Assembly: GCA_004377355.1 (NCBI GenBank)
Contig: SOIB01000103.1
Location: 1-42,453, forward strand
Direction: 5' to 3'
Origin: Candidatus Stahliibacteriota bacterium
GTDB taxonomy: Bacteria > Hydrothermota > UBA3072
DNA: 42,453 nucleotides
Shown here: positions 28,662 through 38,622 of the stretch, piece after piece
Layout of the letters: every line of letters begins with the position of its first letter
Position numbering within the stretch: the first letter of the stretch is position 1
Made by a program: the position numbers and the translations under genes
The notes under the pieces: model-generated
What the model saw: the letters and a program-made list of their open reading frames with translations, nothing else
What the model was told of the DNA's origin: nothing
The model's database searches: none

Positions 28662-28937
28662 ATGATAAAACCTGTAGGAAGACGAGTGTTGGTAAAGAGA
28701 GTGGAGGAAGGTGAGGAGAAGAAGAAGGGAGGAATTATTATACCGGATACTGCAAAGGAGAAACCACAGCAGGGTATTGTAGAAGCAGTTGCAGAGGTTT
28801 CTAAAGATGATGACCCAATGCCCGTAAAAAAGGGTGATAGGATTTTATTTGGCAAGTATGGTGGAACTGAGATAGAATATAATGAAGAAGAATATCTCAT
28901 ACTGGAAGAAGACGATATTCTTGCTAAGATTGAGTAA
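28662..28937 (+). CDS. groES: Co-chaperonin GroES
   Basis: MIKPVGRRVLVKRVEEGEEKKKGGIIIPDTAKEKPQQG; upstream of groEL. Confidence 0.98.
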   Translation: MIKPVGRRVLVKRVEEGEEKKKGGIIIPDTAKEKPQQGIVEAVAEVSKDDDPMPVKKGDRILFGKYGGTEIEYNEEEYLILEEDDILAKIE

Positions 28938-28952
28938 TAAGGAGGTATTAAG

Positions 28953-30587
28953 ATGGCTGCAAAAGATATAATTTATTCGCAGGATGCAAGTAATGCCTTA
29001 AAAAGAGGCGTTTCTAAACTGGCAAAAGCTGTAAGAGTGACACTTGGTCCGAAAGGTAGAAATGTCGCCCTGGAAAAAAGCTGGGGATCACCAACTATCA
29101 CAAAAGATGGTGTTACTGTTGCGAAAGAGGTTGAATTAGAAGACCCATTTGAGAATATGGGTGCTCAGATGGTAAAAGAGGTTGCATCGCATACTAGTGA
29201 AGTAGCTGGGGATGGAACTACTACCGCTACGGTCCTTGCTGAAGCTATTTTGCAGGAAGGAATGAAGAATGTGGCAGCTGGCGTTAACCCGATGGCCCTC
29301 AAGAGGGGTATGCTAAAAGCGGTGGATAAAGTGGTAGTAGAATTGGAAAAAATATCTCAGGAATTGAAGGAAAGAAGGGAGATTGAACAGGTTGCAACTA
29401 TTTCTGCAAACAATGATAAGGAGATCGGTAAAATTATTGCGGATGCAATGGAAAAAGCAGGTAAAGACGGAGTTATAACCTCAGAAGAAGGTAAAGGGCT
29501 GAAAACTGAACTCGATGTAGTTGAAGGTATGCAGTTTGATAGAGGATACGTATCTCCATATTTTATAACTGACCAAGAGGAAATGATATGTGAGCTGGAA
29601 GATACGTTAATTCTAATAAATGATGGTAAGATATCTGGTATGAAGAATCTCTTACCTCTCCTGGAGAGGATTTCACAGATGGGTAAACCTCTCCTTATCA
29701 TTGCGGAGAGTGTAGAGGGTGAAGCACTGGCAACTCTTGTTGTAAACAAACTAAGAGGGACCCTAGGTGCTGCCGCTGTTAAAGCTCCAGGCTACGGTGA
29801 TAGGAGAAAAGAGATGCTCCAGGATATTGCTGTTCTTACTGGTGGTCAATTTATCTCTGAAGAAGTAGGAATTAAATTAGAGAATGTTAAAATTGAGGAC
29901 CTTGGAGTTGCAAAGAAGGTAAAGATAGATAAGGATACAACTACAATTATTGAAGGTAAAGGTAAGACTGAAGATATAAAAGGGAGAATACAGCAGATTA
30001 AATCAGCGATAGATACAACTACTTCTGATTATGATAAAGAAAAACTTCAAGAGCGTTTGGCAAAACTTTCTGGTGGTGTTGCTGTTATTAAAGTTGGTGC
30101 AGCAACTGAGATTGAAATGAAAGAGAAAAAAGCAAGAGTGGAAGACGCACTCCACGCCACAAGAGCAGCGGTTGAAGAAGGTATCATTCCGGGTGGTGGG
30201 GTTGGTTACATTAGAACTATCCCTACCATTGAGAAATTTAGTGAAACGCTTGAGGGTGAAGAACGACTTGGCGCCATTATAATTGCTAAAGTGCTCTCTG
30301 AACCCTTAAGATGGATTGCAAATAATGCTGGAGAAGAAGGAGTGGTTATAGTTGAGAAAGTTAAATCTGCTAAAGAGAAGAATATAGGATTTAACGCAGA
30401 AACCCTGCAACTGGAAGACCTAATGGAAGCTGGTGTTCTGGATCCAACAAAGGTAGCAAGGATAGCACTCCAGAATGCTGTGTCTGTAGCTTCACTCCTT
30501 ACTACCACCGAAGCTTTAGTTGCAGAACATAAAGAAGAAAAAGAAGAGGCTGCCCCGGGTATGGGTGCTGGAATGCCTCCCATGTAA
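28953..30587 (+). CDS. groEL: Chaperonin GroEL
   Basis: [44 protein letters not shown]-terminal GMGAGMPPM. Confidence 0.99.
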   Translation: MAAKDIIYSQDASNALKRGVSKLAKAVRVTLGPKGRNVALEKSWGSPTITKDGVTVAKEVELEDPFENMGAQMVKEVASHTSEVAGDGTTTATVLAEAILQEGMKNVAAGVNPMALKRGMLKAVDKVVVELEKISQELKERREIEQVATISANNDKEIGKIIADAMEKAGKDGVITSEEGKGLKTELDVVEGMQFDRGYVSPYFITDQEEMICELEDTLILINDGKISGMKNLLPLLERISQMGKPLLIIAESVEGEALATLVVNKLRGTLGAAAVKAPGYGDRRKEMLQDIAVLTGGQFISEEVGIKLENVKIEDLGVAKKVKIDKDTTTIIEGKGKTEDIKGRIQQIKSAIDTTTSDYDKEKLQERLAKLSGGVAVIKVGAATEIEMKEKKARVEDALHATRAAVEEGIIPGGGVGYIRTIPTIEKFSETLEGEERLGAIIIAKVLSEPLRWIANNAGEEGVVIVEKVKSAKEKNIGFNAETLQLEDLMEAGVLDPTKVARIALQNAVSVASLLTTTEALVAEHKEEKEEAAPGMGAGMPPM

Positions 30588-30605
30588 TATGTAAGATAAT
30601 AACGA

Positions 30606-30633
30606 AAAAGGGGCAGTATATACTGCCCCTTTT
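30606..30633. terminator. Bidirectional intrinsic terminator between convergent groEL and methyltransferase
   Basis: Perfect palindrome AAAAGGGGCAGTATATACTGCCCCTTTT with T tracts. Confidence 0.9.
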
Positions 30634-30655
30634 ATTTTATAGAATAAAGTAGAAT

Positions 30656-31396
30656 TTATTTAACTTTTGCTACATATAGAATTCTTTTAGTGAATCGGTC
30701 AACATTAGAGTGTTCAAAGCACTTAAATGTTCCTAAGGCCTTAAACCCTGTTTTTCGCAAACCTATTATTACTTCATCTTCATTATATCCCCTTTCACGG
30801 TGAATTTCATCTACCCGTGACCAGAAATTGCCTTTCTTCACAAATAATGTGAGATGAAGGGTGAGTAACTTATCTTTCCTATTGTAAAGATTCCTCCATA
30901 CACTTATTAGATCTGTATTTTCGTGTCTGATATCATGTTGTGATATAACTTCAAGACCATAGGGCGTATTCATGTCGAAAATAAAATGACTTTCCGGTAA
31001 AAGAGATTCCCATACAGAATAGAAAGCATCTAAGAGGTCTTTATAATTAAGTATATAATTCAGTGAATCAAAAATAGATATTGCCAGGTTGAAGTAACGA
31101 GGAAAAGGTAAACTTTTTACGGTTGCATGGATGAAGGATGATTTGGGTAATTTTAGTTTTGCGATTTTTAACATCTCAAGGGAATTATCAACACCTATTG
31201 ATTTTATACCCCTCTCGAAGAATGGTAGCATTGAATTTCCAGTTCCGCAGGTTATATCTAGCATAGGCACAAGCTTTGCATCAAAGAGTTCTGCTATATC
31301 AAGAATATATTGAATCCAATCATCATAATTCACATCCTCCATTAGCATATCATAATATTTTGCAATTTTTGTAAAAGATTTGTTTGAATTACTCAA
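30656..31396 (-). CDS. Class I SAM-dependent methyltransferase
   Basis: VPMLDITCGTGNSMLPFFERGIKSIGVDNSLEML motif I/II. Confidence 0.88.
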   Translation of the reverse strand: MSNSNKSFTKIAKYYDMLMEDVNYDDWIQYILDIAELFDAKLVPMLDITCGTGNSMLPFFERGIKSIGVDNSLEMLKIAKLKLPKSSFIHATVKSLPFPRYFNLAISIFDSLNYILNYKDLLDAFYSVWESLLPESHFIFDMNTPYGLEVISQHDIRHENTDLISVWRNLYNRKDKLLTLHLTLFVKKGNFWSRVDEIHRERGYNEDEVIIGLRKTGFKALGTFKCFEHSNVDRFTKRILYVAKVK

Positions 31397-32165
31397 TTAT
31401 TATTTTATCTTCTTTTAATACAAACTCTCCAATATCTATTCTTGGTATAAATGGGATATAATTTTCTTCTACCATTTCCCAGAGGGAACGTGGAGAATAT
31501 CCCCTATCCTCCTTAAATCTGAATGCCTGATCTGAGAGGACCTTTGATATACCTTTTATTGCTTTTTCTTTCATAAGCTCGCTCTTCGAAATATTGTAGA
31601 ACCTGAGCCATAGTTTAAGGGCAACGTCGACTCCTTCTCCAGCAATTAAAGTCCATGTAGCAAATTTAAATGTCATGTCTGGTGCATTCTCTTTCATTGA
31701 GGATATCAGGAACCATTTTGAAGCTTCACGATAGTTCTTTGTGAATAGATAGTGAATAAAGCCTTTTAAAAAGGGGATTTCCCAGCTGTCAGGATTCTTT
31801 AGCATTCCTTTATTCAATAATTTCATTGAGAGGTCTATCCTTTTCACATCATCAGATAGAAGAATACTTCCAATTGTATAGGCTGGTAGAAATCGAGAAT
31901 CAAGATCAGTTAGAACATCTAGAATATGATATAGGTAGGGGTATTTCCTATCCGTCATTCGATGTCCTCCAAAATAAACCCCGGCTTCTATCCATATAAA
32001 ATCTGCAAATAGATTATCAAAACCCAAAGTGATACCTTGAAGGAATTTACCTGACGGAAAGAATAGAAGTTCTTCGCCTTCTCTTCTTGGAATCCACTCA
32101 AAACAAGTTATCTCAACAATAACTAGGAGACCAATTAGTACGATAAGGAGTAATACTCTCTTCAC
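31389..32165 (-). CDS. Membrane-anchored TPR-like hypothetical protein
   Basis: N-terminal TM, YFGGHRMTDRKYPYLYHILDVLTDLDSRFLPAY; overlaps both neighbours in the operon. Confidence 0.7.
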   Translation of the reverse strand: MKRVLLLIVLIGLLVIVEITCFEWIPRREGEELLFFPSGKFLQGITLGFDNLFADFIWIEAGVYFGGHRMTDRKYPYLYHILDVLTDLDSRFLPAYTIGSILLSDDVKRIDLSMKLLNKGMLKNPDSWEIPFLKGFIHYLFTKNYREASKWFLISSMKENAPDMTFKFATWTLIAGEGVDVALKLWLRFYNISKSELMKEKAIKGISKVLSDQAFRFKEDRGYSPRSLWEMVEENYIPFIPRIDIGEFVLKEDKIIIE

Positions 32166-32929
32166 TGGTATTCCTTAAGAGAATAGAATATAGATGATAG
32201 GATTAGAAGTATCGTTGAATAAAGAACTGAATAAGAGAAAGCCAGGAAATAAGAATTAATCGATATCGGTATATGATAGACTACACTGGCTTTAACGTTG
32301 AATACAGAAAAATTTGGCAATATGAAGTAGAGAAAATTTACGATAGGACTTAGTTCAGGCAGCTTCATTACTACAACCAAATCCTTAAGGTAATGGGTAA
32401 GTTGTCCTATAAAGAACATCATGAGTGTAAGTATTCCTGCTGTTATTGGCGTGGTGAAACATGAGAGGAATAAAGCCAGGGCATTAAGAAGAAGAAACTC
32501 AAATAGAAAGAAGTATAAGGCATTGAGTAGATACCAGTCTACTCCTCCCAGATAGAATCTCGTAAATAAAATGAAAATAATAAATAAGATAAACTGAATG
32601 AATATAATAAGATAATATAATCCTAGAAACTTACCAAAAACAAATTCCCAATCCCTGACAGGTTTTGACATTATAGAATATATTGTCTTTCTCTCAATTT
32701 CTTGATAAAGGATACGCGTTCCTATGAGAACAACTGTAAATAAGCTAAATAACTCGACCATCCCTAAACCAAAATCCTTAATTATTTTATGCGCCTGCCC
32801 AATTGATATAGGGACAAAAATCTTTGAAGCAGCGATTAGTAAAAAGCCTAATATAGATAAGCTAAGAAGGGTCTTATCCCTTATGGATTCTTTGAAGGTA
32901 TTCACAGAAATAGCGAGTATTTTATTCAT
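32162..32929 (-). CDS. ABC-2 type transporter permease
   Basis: Polytopic, NTFKESIRDKTLLSLSILGF and SKPVRDWEFVFGKFLGL motifs; next to the ATPase gene. Confidence 0.88.
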   Translation of the reverse strand: MNKILAISVNTFKESIRDKTLLSLSILGFLLIAASKIFVPISIGQAHKIIKDFGLGMVELFSLFTVVLIGTRILYQEIERKTIYSIMSKPVRDWEFVFGKFLGLYYLIIFIQFILFIIFILFTRFYLGGVDWYLLNALYFFLFEFLLLNALALFLSCFTTPITAGILTLMMFFIGQLTHYLKDLVVVMKLPELSPIVNFLYFILPNFSVFNVKASVVYHIPISINSYFLAFSYSVLYSTILLILSSIFYSLKEYQ

Positions 32930-33830
32930 ACACAGTTTTCATAAAGTGTTCTTCAAGGCTCATCCGTTGCGGAACGACAGAAATGACACTTCCACCTTTT
33001 TCGGTTATAAGTTTTATTACCTTATCCCTTTTTTCTTCATCTGAAGTTCTAATGTATGTTACTTCCCCTTCTTCTCTTAAATTGCCATATTTTTTTAACC
33101 ATTCTTTCTTTTTTATCCCCTCGATTTCAATATCTGTGTATCGGATGTCAGTCTTAAGGATTTCTCTCAAATAACCAATTTTTTTCATCTTACCCTCAAT
33201 AATTATTCCGACTCTGTTACAGATAGCTTCAACATCGGATAAAATGTGCGAAGAGAGGAGTATGGTTTTACCGGAACTATTAACTTTTTGAATAAGATCT
33301 TTCAATTCTTTTCTACCAATAGGGTCGAGACCACTCAATGGTTCATCAAGAATCAAAAGATCTGGATCACCAATAAAAGCCTGTGCAAAACCAATTCTCT
33401 GAATCATACCTTTTGAATAAGTAGAAATTCTTCTATATATATCTTTTTTAAGTCCTACTAACTCGAGTATTTCCTCTAACTCTTCTTCTTTTGTATTCCT
33501 ATCATATAATCTGCTGTAAAATCTGAGTAATTCTATTCCATTGAGATGTCTGTAAAATGTAGGATTTTCAGGAAGGAATCCCATTCTCTTTTTTGCCAAA
33601 ATCATATCCATTCCTCCCCAAAGCATTACACTTCCAGAACTTGGTTTTAGTAAGCCAGTAATAATCTTTAATACGGTTGTTTTGCCTGCTCCATTCGGCC
33701 CCAGTAACCCAAAAGTTTCTCCTTCTGCAACATCCATATTAAGACCATTTACACCAAAAGTTTTCCTTCTCATGAACGGAGAAGAATATATTTTAACAAG
33801 ATTTTTAATCTCGATTACCTTCATTTCCAC
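32922..33830 (-). CDS. ABC transporter ATP-binding protein
   Basis: Walker A GPNGAGKTT, signature YSKGMIQRIGFAQA, Walker B LLILDEPLSGLDP. Confidence 0.95.
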   Translation of the reverse strand: MEMKVIEIKNLVKIYSSPFMRRKTFGVNGLNMDVAEGETFGLLGPNGAGKTTVLKIITGLLKPSSGSVMLWGGMDMILAKKRMGFLPENPTFYRHLNGIELLRFYSRLYDRNTKEEELEEILELVGLKKDIYRRISTYSKGMIQRIGFAQAFIGDPDLLILDEPLSGLDPIGRKELKDLIQKVNSSGKTILLSSHILSDVEAICNRVGIIIEGKMKKIGYLREILKTDIRYTDIEIEGIKKKEWLKKYGNLREEGEVTYIRTSDEEKRDKVIKLITEKGGSVISVVPQRMSLEEHFMKTVYE

Positions 33831-34933
33831 ACTCCTGCAATCGCTTTTTTACAGGTAGGACATTTATTAGTTTTAATTTTGCTCTCAATAATTGAATATC
33901 CTCTTCTCCTAATGAGTAACTCACCACAACCAGGACAATAAGTGTTAGTTCCAGGGTGATCGATTGGGACATTTCCAACATAGGCATAATGAACCCCCAT
34001 TTCCATAGCCATATTCCTTGCATCTTCCACTGTTTTAAGTGGTGTTCTTGGTAAGTTTTCCAATCTGTATGTTGGATAAAAACGGGAGAAATGAAGAGGG
34101 ACATCAGATCCAAGGTTTCCAAGCAACCATTTGATCATTTCTTTTATTTCTTCCCTTCCATCATTTATAGTTGCTACTATCAAATATGTTATCTCCAGCC
34201 ATACACCCCCTTCTTTTAAATCCTTTAAAGTCTCTAGAACTGGTTTAAGGGTAGCATTTGAGATATTTAAATAGTTCTCGTTAGTGAAAAATTTAAGATC
34301 CACATTAGCTCCATCAAGATAAGGTATAATTTCCCTTAACGGTTTCTTTTTGATATAACCAGCAGAGTGGTAAATGTTCCTTATCCCATGCCTTTGGGCA
34401 ATTACTGCAGAATCTATCATATATTCGATGAAAATCGTTGGTTCAGTATAAGTATAGGCTATTGTTTTGATGTCATATTTCTTTTTATAATGGAGTAAAT
34501 TGTTTATCAAATCCTCGGGAGGGAGTTTATAATTCCTTGTATATTCAGGTTTTACTTGGGAGATCGTGTAATTCTGACAGTATTTACATCGTAGATTGCA
34601 TCCAGCTGTTGCTATGGAAAAGGCAATAGTCCCGGGTAGGAAGTGATATAGCGGTTTCTTTTCAATCGGGTCAAGGTGAACAGCACATGGATTACCATAA
34701 ACAAGGGTATATAAACTTCCATCTCTGTTTTCCCTGACCCTGCAGAGTCCTCTTTTCCCTTCATCCAGAATACACTGATGGGGGCAATTTTGGCACTTTA
34801 CTTTCTTATCCGGTAATTTCTCCCAGTATAATGCAATGCGAGGTTCTACATAACCAAAGGATTCTTTCTGACCATAAGCTTTTAGCGCAAAAGGTAAGGT
34901 TAATAATGTTTTCAAAAAATCTCTTCTATTCAT
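33821..34933 (-). CDS. amrS: AmmeMemoRadiSam-type radical SAM enzyme with Tat-like N-terminus
   Basis: CNLRCKYCQN radical SAM motif, CQNCPHQCILDEGKRGLCRVREN, C-terminal CPGCG...CPTC ribbon, N-terminal MNRRDFLKTLLTLPFAL. Confidence 0.88.
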   Translation of the reverse strand: MNRRDFLKTLLTLPFALKAYGQKESFGYVEPRIALYWEKLPDKKVKCQNCPHQCILDEGKRGLCRVRENRDGSLYTLVYGNPCAVHLDPIEKKPLYHFLPGTIAFSIATAGCNLRCKYCQNYTISQVKPEYTRNYKLPPEDLINNLLHYKKKYDIKTIAYTYTEPTIFIEYMIDSAVIAQRHGIRNIYHSAGYIKKKPLREIIPYLDGANVDLKFFTNENYLNISNATLKPVLETLKDLKEGGVWLEITYLIVATINDGREEIKEMIKWLLGNLGSDVPLHFSRFYPTYRLENLPRTPLKTVEDARNMAMEMGVHYAYVGNVPIDHPGTNTYCPGCGELLIRRRGYSIIESKIKTNKCPTCKKAIAGVWK

Positions 34934-34941
34934 CCAACAAC

Positions 34942-34969
34942 ATAATATTTAATATTAGTGCAAAGTCAA
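34942..34969 (-). promoter_or_regulatory. TTGACT-N16-TATTAT promoter of amrS, 8 nt from ATG
   Basis: Hexamers and spacing on the minus strand. Confidence 0.7.
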
Positions 34970-34994
34970 TAAACGCCTATTTACTTCCTAAAAA

Positions 34995-35022
34995 TTTTCT
35001 CTCGCAAAGTACGCAAAGAAAA
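34995..35022 (-). repeat. TTTGCG dispersed repeat, copy 3 (minus strand TTTTCTTTGCGTACTTTGCGAGAGAAAA)
   Basis: Matches copies 1 and 2; oriented with amrS. Confidence 0.8.
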
Positions 35023-35132
35023 TTAGTTAAATAGTTGAATAGTAAAATAGTAAATTAGGGAAATGGGGGATGAAATAAACACTCAATTCATTTACTCATC
35101 TACCCGTTAACTGTAATAGTGTAAATATACAA

Positions 35133-35160
35133 TTGACATTACTAAAGATAACTTTATTCT
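35133..35160 (+). promoter_or_regulatory. TTGACA-N16-TATTCT promoter of the cation antiporter
   Basis: Hexamers and spacing; short leader with GGGAGA. Confidence 0.7.
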
Positions 35161-35175
35161 TTATGGGAGAATGAC

Positions 35176-36141
35176 ATGATATATTTATTCATCCTGATTG
35201 GTTTTATTTTACTAATGAAGGGTGCAGATTATCTTATAGATGGTGGGGTAAAAATCGCAACTATTTTTGGTGTTTCCCCTCTATTCATAGGACTCTCAAT
35301 CGCAGCAATAGGAACGAGTGCACCAGAAGCAGCAGTATCTATTAATGCTGCGGTTATTGCCCACTCGACTATATCCTTTGGGAATATACTTGGCAGCAAT
35401 ATAGCTAATATCGGTTTAGTGGTTGGATTGAGTGCATTACTGTATACTCTCAGCGGGAGATTGAGCACGATAAAAAATGAGCTCCCATATAGTTTGTTTA
35501 TTACTTTTATTCTACTCTTACTCGTGCGTGATGATTGGTTTGGTAATAATATACTAGTACTATCACGAATTGACGGTGGTGTGTTAATAATTTTCTTTTT
35601 TATATATCTTGTATATCTCTATCGTATGGCTATTTCAGATAGAAAGAAGTTATTATTAGATAGAGGCTTATCATCCATTAAGCATTCTAAAAAGGAATTA
35701 TTAAAAGCCTCATGTCTAACCATAGGTGGAATAATAGGAGTTGTTTTTGGAGCAAAATTGGTAGTGGATAATGCTATTAATCTCGCGCAATCTTGGGGTG
35801 TGAGCGAGATCATGATAAGTGTAACAATTATCGCTCTGGGTACATCACTACCTGAAATGGCTACTTCTATTACAGCGGTGAGAAAAGGCAGATGTGATAT
35901 AGCTATAGGTAATGTGGTTGGAAGTAACATCTTCAATATCCTATTTGTACTTGGCATAACATCTCTTATTAGACCCATTCAATTCTCTTTGGTTGCCTTT
36001 GTGGACCTCATTGTTGTAATATCAATAACTGTTCTCATACTTATATTCATCTTTACGAGCAGGATTATTTCAAAAAAAGAAGGAGGTGTACTCCTTCTTT
36101 TCTATCTTGCTTATATTGTTTTTGTGATTTTACGAAGATAA
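35176..36141 (+). CDS. Calcium/sodium antiporter (CaCA family)
   Basis: Two alpha repeats: SIAAIGTSAPEAAVSINAA...GNILGSNIANIG and TIIALGTSLPEMATSITAVRKG...GNVVGSNIFNIL. Confidence 0.95.
   Translation: MIYLFILIGFILLMKGADYLIDGGVKIATIFGVSPLFIGLSIAAIGTSAPEAAVSINAAVIAHSTISFGNILGSNIANIGLVVGLSALLYTLSGRLSTIKNELPYSLFITFILLLLVRDDWFGNNILVLSRIDGGVLIIFFFIYLVYLYRMAISDRKKLLLDRGLSSIKHSKKELLKASCLTIGGIIGVVFGAKLVVDNAINLAQSWGVSEIMISVTIIALGTSLPEMATSITAVRKGRCDIAIGNVVGSNIFNILFVLGITSLIRPIQFSLVAFVDLIVVISITVLILIFIFTSRIISKKEGGVLLLFYLAYIVFVILRR
36075..36101 (-). terminator. Intrinsic terminator-like hairpin embedded in the 3' end of the antiporter CDS
   Basis: Perfect AAAAGAAGGAG-GTGTA-CTCCTTCTTTT; minus-strand exit side reads CTTTTTTTG; lies 51 nt past the M42 gene stop. 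Confidence 0.7.
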
Positions 36142-36151
36142 TTATGAGAAA

Positions 36152-37216
36152 TTAAAGTTTAGGAGTGAAGTCTACTCCGTCATCTATCTTCTTTATGAAT
36201 TCTCCTCCAAGTTTAATAGCGTTCTCCAAATCTTTAAGAGATATGATTTCAACAGGTGAATGCATATAACGATTTGGAAAGCTGATGAGGCCAGTGGCAA
36301 CACCACTCCTTGTTAATTGCATAATATTAGCATCCGTTCCTGTGCCCCTGGGTTCACCACTGATTTGATAATCTATTTTATTTTCTTTTGCTGCCCCAAT
36401 AATTAAGTCATATATTATAGGATTTATATTTGCACCACGAGAAATAACCGGTCCTTTGTTTAAGAAGATTTCCCCATATTTTTTCTTATCAGTCTTTGGA
36501 TGATCGGTTGCCGTTGTCACATCAAAGGCTAGTCCTATATCTGGATTTATACCGTAAGCACTGGTCCTGGCGCCACGAAGACCCACCTCTTCCTGAACCG
36601 ATGATACACAATATAGATTAACAGAAATTTCAGTATCAGTCAAATATTTAAGAAGTGCACCAGATGCGAAGACCCCTGCCTTATTATCAGTGGCCTTTGT
36701 TACCACAAGATTATTTGGAAGTTCTACCACCCCGGCTTCATATGTTATGGGATCTCCAATGGATACCATTTTTAAAGCTTCTTTCTTATCTTTAGCTCCC
36801 ATATCTATCCATAAGTCTTCACTTTTGATGGGTTTATCTCTCTCATCCTTTTCCATCATATGTATTGCTTTTCTGCCAATAACTCCTTTAATCACACCAT
36901 CTTTTGAATGAATGTCAACCTTAAACCCAGGGAGCAGGGAAAAGTCAATACCACCAATAGTAGAAAAGTATATATATCCTTCATCATCTATATAATTTAC
37001 CATAAGACCCACTTCATCAGCGTGACCAGAAACCATCATTTTATACTCGCCCTTCCCTTTCTTTAAAGCAATAACATTTCCATGGACATCGGTCCTTACT
37101 TCATCTGCATAATCTTTTACAAAATTCCTGTATACTTCCTGCGCTGGTTGTTCAAAACCTGAAGGGCTTGGTGCCATAACGAGTGCTTTAAAAAATTCTT
37201 TTAAATCTCTATCCAT
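36152..37216 (-). CDS. M42 family metallopeptidase (aminopeptidase/endoglucanase-like)
   Basis: SGHADEVGL, VQEEVGLRGA, GTDAN motifs; ATG at 37216 preceded by AAGGAG. The track TTG start (37237) falls inside the -10 box. Confidence 0.93.
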   Translation of the reverse strand: MDRDLKEFFKALVMAPSPSGFEQPAQEVYRNFVKDYADEVRTDVHGNVIALKKGKGEYKMMVSGHADEVGLMVNYIDDEGYIYFSTIGGIDFSLLPGFKVDIHSKDGVIKGVIGRKAIHMMEKDERDKPIKSEDLWIDMGAKDKKEALKMVSIGDPITYEAGVVELPNNLVVTKATDNKAGVFASGALLKYLTDTEISVNLYCVSSVQEEVGLRGARTSAYGINPDIGLAFDVTTATDHPKTDKKKYGEIFLNKGPVISRGANINPIIYDLIIGAAKENKIDYQISGEPRGTGTDANIMQLTRSGVATGLISFPNRYMHSPVEIISLKDLENAIKLGGEFIKKIDDGVDFTPKL

Positions 37217-37236
37217 AATGTTCTCCTTTTTGGGCA

Positions 37237-37264
37237 ATTATATTTTATCCATCATAAAAGTCAA
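37237..37264 (-). promoter_or_regulatory. TTGACT-N16-TATAAT promoter of the M42 peptidase
   Basis: Hexamers and spacing; short leader containing the SD. Confidence 0.75.
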
Positions 37265-37347
37265 GTTGTTCTTGAAAGCAATATCCTTTTTTAAAAATAG
37301 TCAGGAATTTTTTGAAAAGATGAGTAAAAAAAATACTTTTTGCCATC

Positions 37348-37397
37348 CGAATTCTGTAATTTTGGAATTCGATATAATTTGAATTTTATAATTACAG
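37348..37397. repeat. Overlapping inverted repeats CGAATTC...GAATTCG and CTGTAATT...AATTACAG
   Basis: Arms 37348-37354/37365-37371 and 37354-37361/37390-37397 read directly. Confidence 0.5.
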
Positions 37398-37540
37398 GAA
37401 GTCAGTGAATATGTGGTTAAAAGAAGTTATTTAAAAAATGGTAATCAATCCTTAATCATCTATAGGAATGAAGGGAGTGAATATTGTAGTAGTTTATTTA
37501 CAAGAATTTTAAAGAATTGATTAAAAATTAAAAAAAACTC

Positions 37541-37569
37541 TTGACATTATTTAAAATATCATTTATAAT
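37541..37569 (+). promoter_or_regulatory. TTGACA-N17-TATAAT promoter of hom
   Basis: Perfect hexamers and spacing. Confidence 0.85.
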
Positions 37570-37593
37570 CGTTAGATAAAATGGGGGTTGTTA

Positions 37594-38622
37594 ATGAAAA
37601 TTGCATTAATAGGCTGTGGAACAGTTGGAAGAGGTCTATTAGAGCTAATTAATGAAAAGCAATTAATACTTACCAAAAAATATAATTTGGATCCAATAGT
37701 TAGCGCAATCTCGGATCCTGTAGTAGGTTCTGTTTATAATGAGGGTGGACTTGATTTGAATAAAATTCTTTCTCTATTGGAAACCGACAATAATATAAAA
37801 AATTATTCCAATGGAATAACAGGTTGGGATTCGTTAAAAACAATAAAAGAATCCAATGCTGATGTAATAGTTGAAGCTACTCCAACCAATCTCGAAACAG
37901 GAGAGCCCGGATTAACTCATATCAGGACAGCTCTAAAGTCGGGAAAGGATGTTGCAACAACAAATAAGGGTCCCATTGCTCTTGCATACCACGAGCTAAA
38001 AGCTCTAACTTTAAATAACAGATGTGAACTTCGTTTTGAAGGGACAGTCCTTGCAGGAACTCCGGCACTTAACCTTGCCTTATTACCGCTTGCAGGAATC
38101 GAAATTAAAGAGGTTAGGGGTATAGTGAATGGAACGACAAATTATATCCTTACGCGGATGGAGTCTGGAATGTCGTATGATGAAGCGCTAAGGGAAGCCC
38201 AGGAGAAAGGATATGCAGAAGCAAAACCTGATGCCGACGTCAAGGGATGGGATGCATTGGCAAAAATAATTATAATCGCAAATGTCCTAATGGGAGGAAA
38301 TTTGAAGGTTGTGGACGTAGAACGGGAGGGAATTGATGGAATTTCGAAGGAGGATGTAGAGAAGGCATTGGGTAATAATAAACACTGGAAATTGATAGCA
38401 AGGGCGTGGAGAGGGGATGGAGAAATTAAGGCGAGTGTTTCTCCTAAAGAATTAAGTGAAGACGATCCACTAGCCAGGATAATGGGTGTAACAAATGCAA
38501 TTAATTTTACTACCGATGTTCTCCGTGAGGTAACGATTAGTGGGCCTGGTGCTGGAAAGAGAGAAACAGGATTTGCACTTCTTTCCGACCTCATTGATAT
38601 AAATAGATTTAAGGAAGGTTAA
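37594..38622 (+). CDS. hom: Homoserine dehydrogenase
   Basis: KIALIGCGTVGRGLLELI, VRGIVNGTTNYILT, DVKGWDALAK; ATG 37594 after GGGGG. Confidence 0.95.
   Translation: MKIALIGCGTVGRGLLELINEKQLILTKKYNLDPIVSAISDPVVGSVYNEGGLDLNKILSLLETDNNIKNYSNGITGWDSLKTIKESNADVIVEATPTNLETGEPGLTHIRTALKSGKDVATTNKGPIALAYHELKALTLNNRCELRFEGTVLAGTPALNLALLPLAGIEIKEVRGIVNGTTNYILTRMESGMSYDEALREAQEKGYAEAKPDADVKGWDALAKIIIIANVLMGGNLKVVDVEREGIDGISKEDVEKALGNNKHWKLIARAWRGDGEIKASVSPKELSEDDPLARIMGVTNAINFTTDVLREVTISGPGAGKRETGFALLSDLIDINRFKEG

Noticed and set aside
28619-30583. Minus-strand ORFs opposite groES/groEL
   Set aside because: Antisense shadows of highly conserved chaperonin genes.
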